Below, one piece after another: positions 5,674-6,632 of a stretch of 6,632 nt of DNA (positions are counted from its first letter, which is position 1; each line of letters begins with the position of its first letter). Location of the stretch: NCBI GenBank assembly GCA_002714565.1, contig PAXU01000019.1, positions 41,619 to 48,250 on the forward strand. The letters run 5' to 3'. Under the pieces are notes generated by a model. It saw nothing but the letters and a program-made list of their open reading frames with translations. It was not told the origin of the DNA and made no database searches. The DNA comes from Rhodopirellula sp. Lineage in GTDB: Bacteria; Planctomycetota; Planctomycetia; Pirellulales; Pirellulaceae. Position numbers and translations under genes: made by a program.

Positions 5674-6632
5674 ATGCATAAGCACAAAACAGGTTTAACA
5701 CGTCGTGAGTCTCTACAAGTCGGCTATTCAGGCCTGATGGGACTCGGCTTGCCCGCAATCCTGGCAGGACAAGCACGCGCAGAAACAAGTGAGCAGTACA
5801 ATGCTGTACTTAAAGGCAAGAAGCCCAAGCAAGTGATCATCGTCTTTTGCACGGGTGCAATTAGCCATCACGACACGTTTGACATGAAGCCGGATGCACC
5901 TGCCGAGGTACGTGGTGATTTCAATCCGATTCAAACATCGATTCCTGGTCTTCATGTGTGTGAGCACTTGCCAAAACTTGCAGCACACGCGGATAAGTAC
6001 GCTGTCGTTCGAAGTTTTTCTCACAAGGACAACAATCACCTGATGTCGACTCACCATGTGTTAACAGGTGAATTACAGCCAGGTGGATTTTTCGACAAGA
6101 TTGCTTCGCGCACCGACTGGCCGAATTACTCCGGTGCTCTGGATTATCTCCGTCCGCGTCGGGATGGAATTCCCAGTGGTGTAAATTTGCCAACATTCCT
6201 TGTCCAAAGCCCACTGATTTGGCCTGGTCAACACGCTGGACTTTGTGGTGCCAAGCACGATCCATGGCAGATCAATGGTGATCCTAACAACAAAGACTTC
6301 AAAGTTGACGCGTTAACCCTGTCCCCCGGACTCGACGTCAATAGAATTAGTGATCGCAATTCACTACTTGGAGACTTGAACCAACAGCGTAACAGATTAG
6401 CTCGCACGGCTGCTGCACGTCGCATGACTAGTGAACAGGAATTGGCGTATTCCATTCTGACTTCGAGCAAGCTCGCCGAAGCTTTCATAATGGAAAAGGA
6501 AGAAGACGCCACGCGCGACAGGTACGGTCGAAACATGACCGGCCAGTCACTCTTGCTTGGCCGCCGACTTCTCCAGGTTGGTGTACCGGTTGTACAAGTG
6601 AATATTGGGCGAGTACAGAACTGGGATAGCCA
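5674..6632 (+). CDS. Tat-exported DUF1501 protein, N-terminal 319 residues
   Basis: The frame is open from the ATG at 5674 to the window end with no stop; family members are usually over 400 residues, so perhaps a quarter to a third is missing. The N-terminus carries a twin-arginine signal: TRRESLQVG at residues 9-17, a hydrophobic stretch to about 32, and an ARA cleavage site at 34-36. The mature protein matches the DUF1501 family (alkaline-phosphatase-like fold): GAISHHDTFDMKPDAPAEVRG at 61-81, then SIPGLHVCEHLPKLA at 89-103, VVRSFSH at 111-117, a His-rich NNHLMSTHHVLTG at 120-132, and YGRNMTGQSLLLGRRL at 284-299. The last visible residues are NWDS followed by a CA codon start (His or Gln), consistent with the family's WD.H motif. 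His65, Asp67 and the His cluster could bind metal, but no DUF1501 reaction is firmly established to my knowledge. No Shine-Dalgarno is visible before this ATG. The GGP-type turn usual before SHxDTFD is replaced by TGA (60-62). Confidence 0.9.
   Translation, partial: MHKHKTGLTRRESLQVGYSGLMGLGLPAILAGQARAETSEQYNAVLKGKKPKQVIIVFCTGAISHHDTFDMKPDAPAEVRGDFNPIQTSIPGLHVCEHLPKLAAHADKYAVVRSFSHKDNNHLMSTHHVLTGELQPGGFFDKIASRTDWPNYSGALDYLRPRRDGIPSGVNLPTFLVQSPLIWPGQHAGLCGAKHDPWQINGDPNNKDFKVDALTLSPGLDVNRISDRNSLLGDLNQQRNRLARTAAARRMTSEQELAYSILTSSKLAEAFIMEKEEDATRDRYGRNMTGQSLLLGRRLLQVGVPVVQVNIGRVQNWDS

Noticed and set aside
5921..6265. 114-codon minus-strand open frame antisense to DUF1501
   Set aside because: The plus-strand frame carries continuous DUF1501 motifs over the same region; the antisense product has no signal or domain features.

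Overview
The window looks like chromosomal DNA from a planctomycete or close PVC-superphylum relative. All four genes encode exported proteins of families heavily expanded in those bacteria: an apparent DUF1080 (3-keto-disaccharide hydrolase) protein, an SGNH/SASA-type carbohydrate esterase, a giant ThuA / discoidin / beta-propeller dehydrogenase / HEAT / cytochrome c fusion of the Pirellula-Verrucomicrobium type, and a DUF1501 protein. Base composition is near balanced by eye. I see no RNA gene, CRISPR array, insertion sequence or phage gene.

Layout: positions 1-179 (minus) hold the N-terminal 59 codons of the probable DUF1080 protein, cut by the window edge. Positions 180-280 are a divergent intergenic region with a perfect 10-bp palindrome, TAGTATACTA, which gives a -10-like TATACT on each strand. 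Positions 281-1570 (plus) encode the esterase. After a 69-bp gap with no visible terminator comes the 1280-residue fusion at 1640-5482 (plus). Positions 5483-5673 form a 191-bp spacer with a TATAAT box and two small hairpins. Positions 5674-6632 (plus) hold the first 319 codons of a Tat-exported DUF1501 protein that runs off the window.

How the genes may work together: the esterase could remove acyl groups from a polysaccharide or oligosaccharide. The fusion brings together a predicted sugar/polyol dehydrogenase propeller, a covalent heme c domain that can accept its electrons, a discoidin module that could bind glycan, and a ThuA domain of the family linked to 3-keto-sugar metabolism. The divergent DUF1080 protein belongs to a family named for cleaving 3-keto-disaccharides. 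A consistent but unproven reading is a secreted 'oxidise at C3, then cleave' glycan-degradation locus. The domain assignments are well supported by motifs; the joint pathway is inference.
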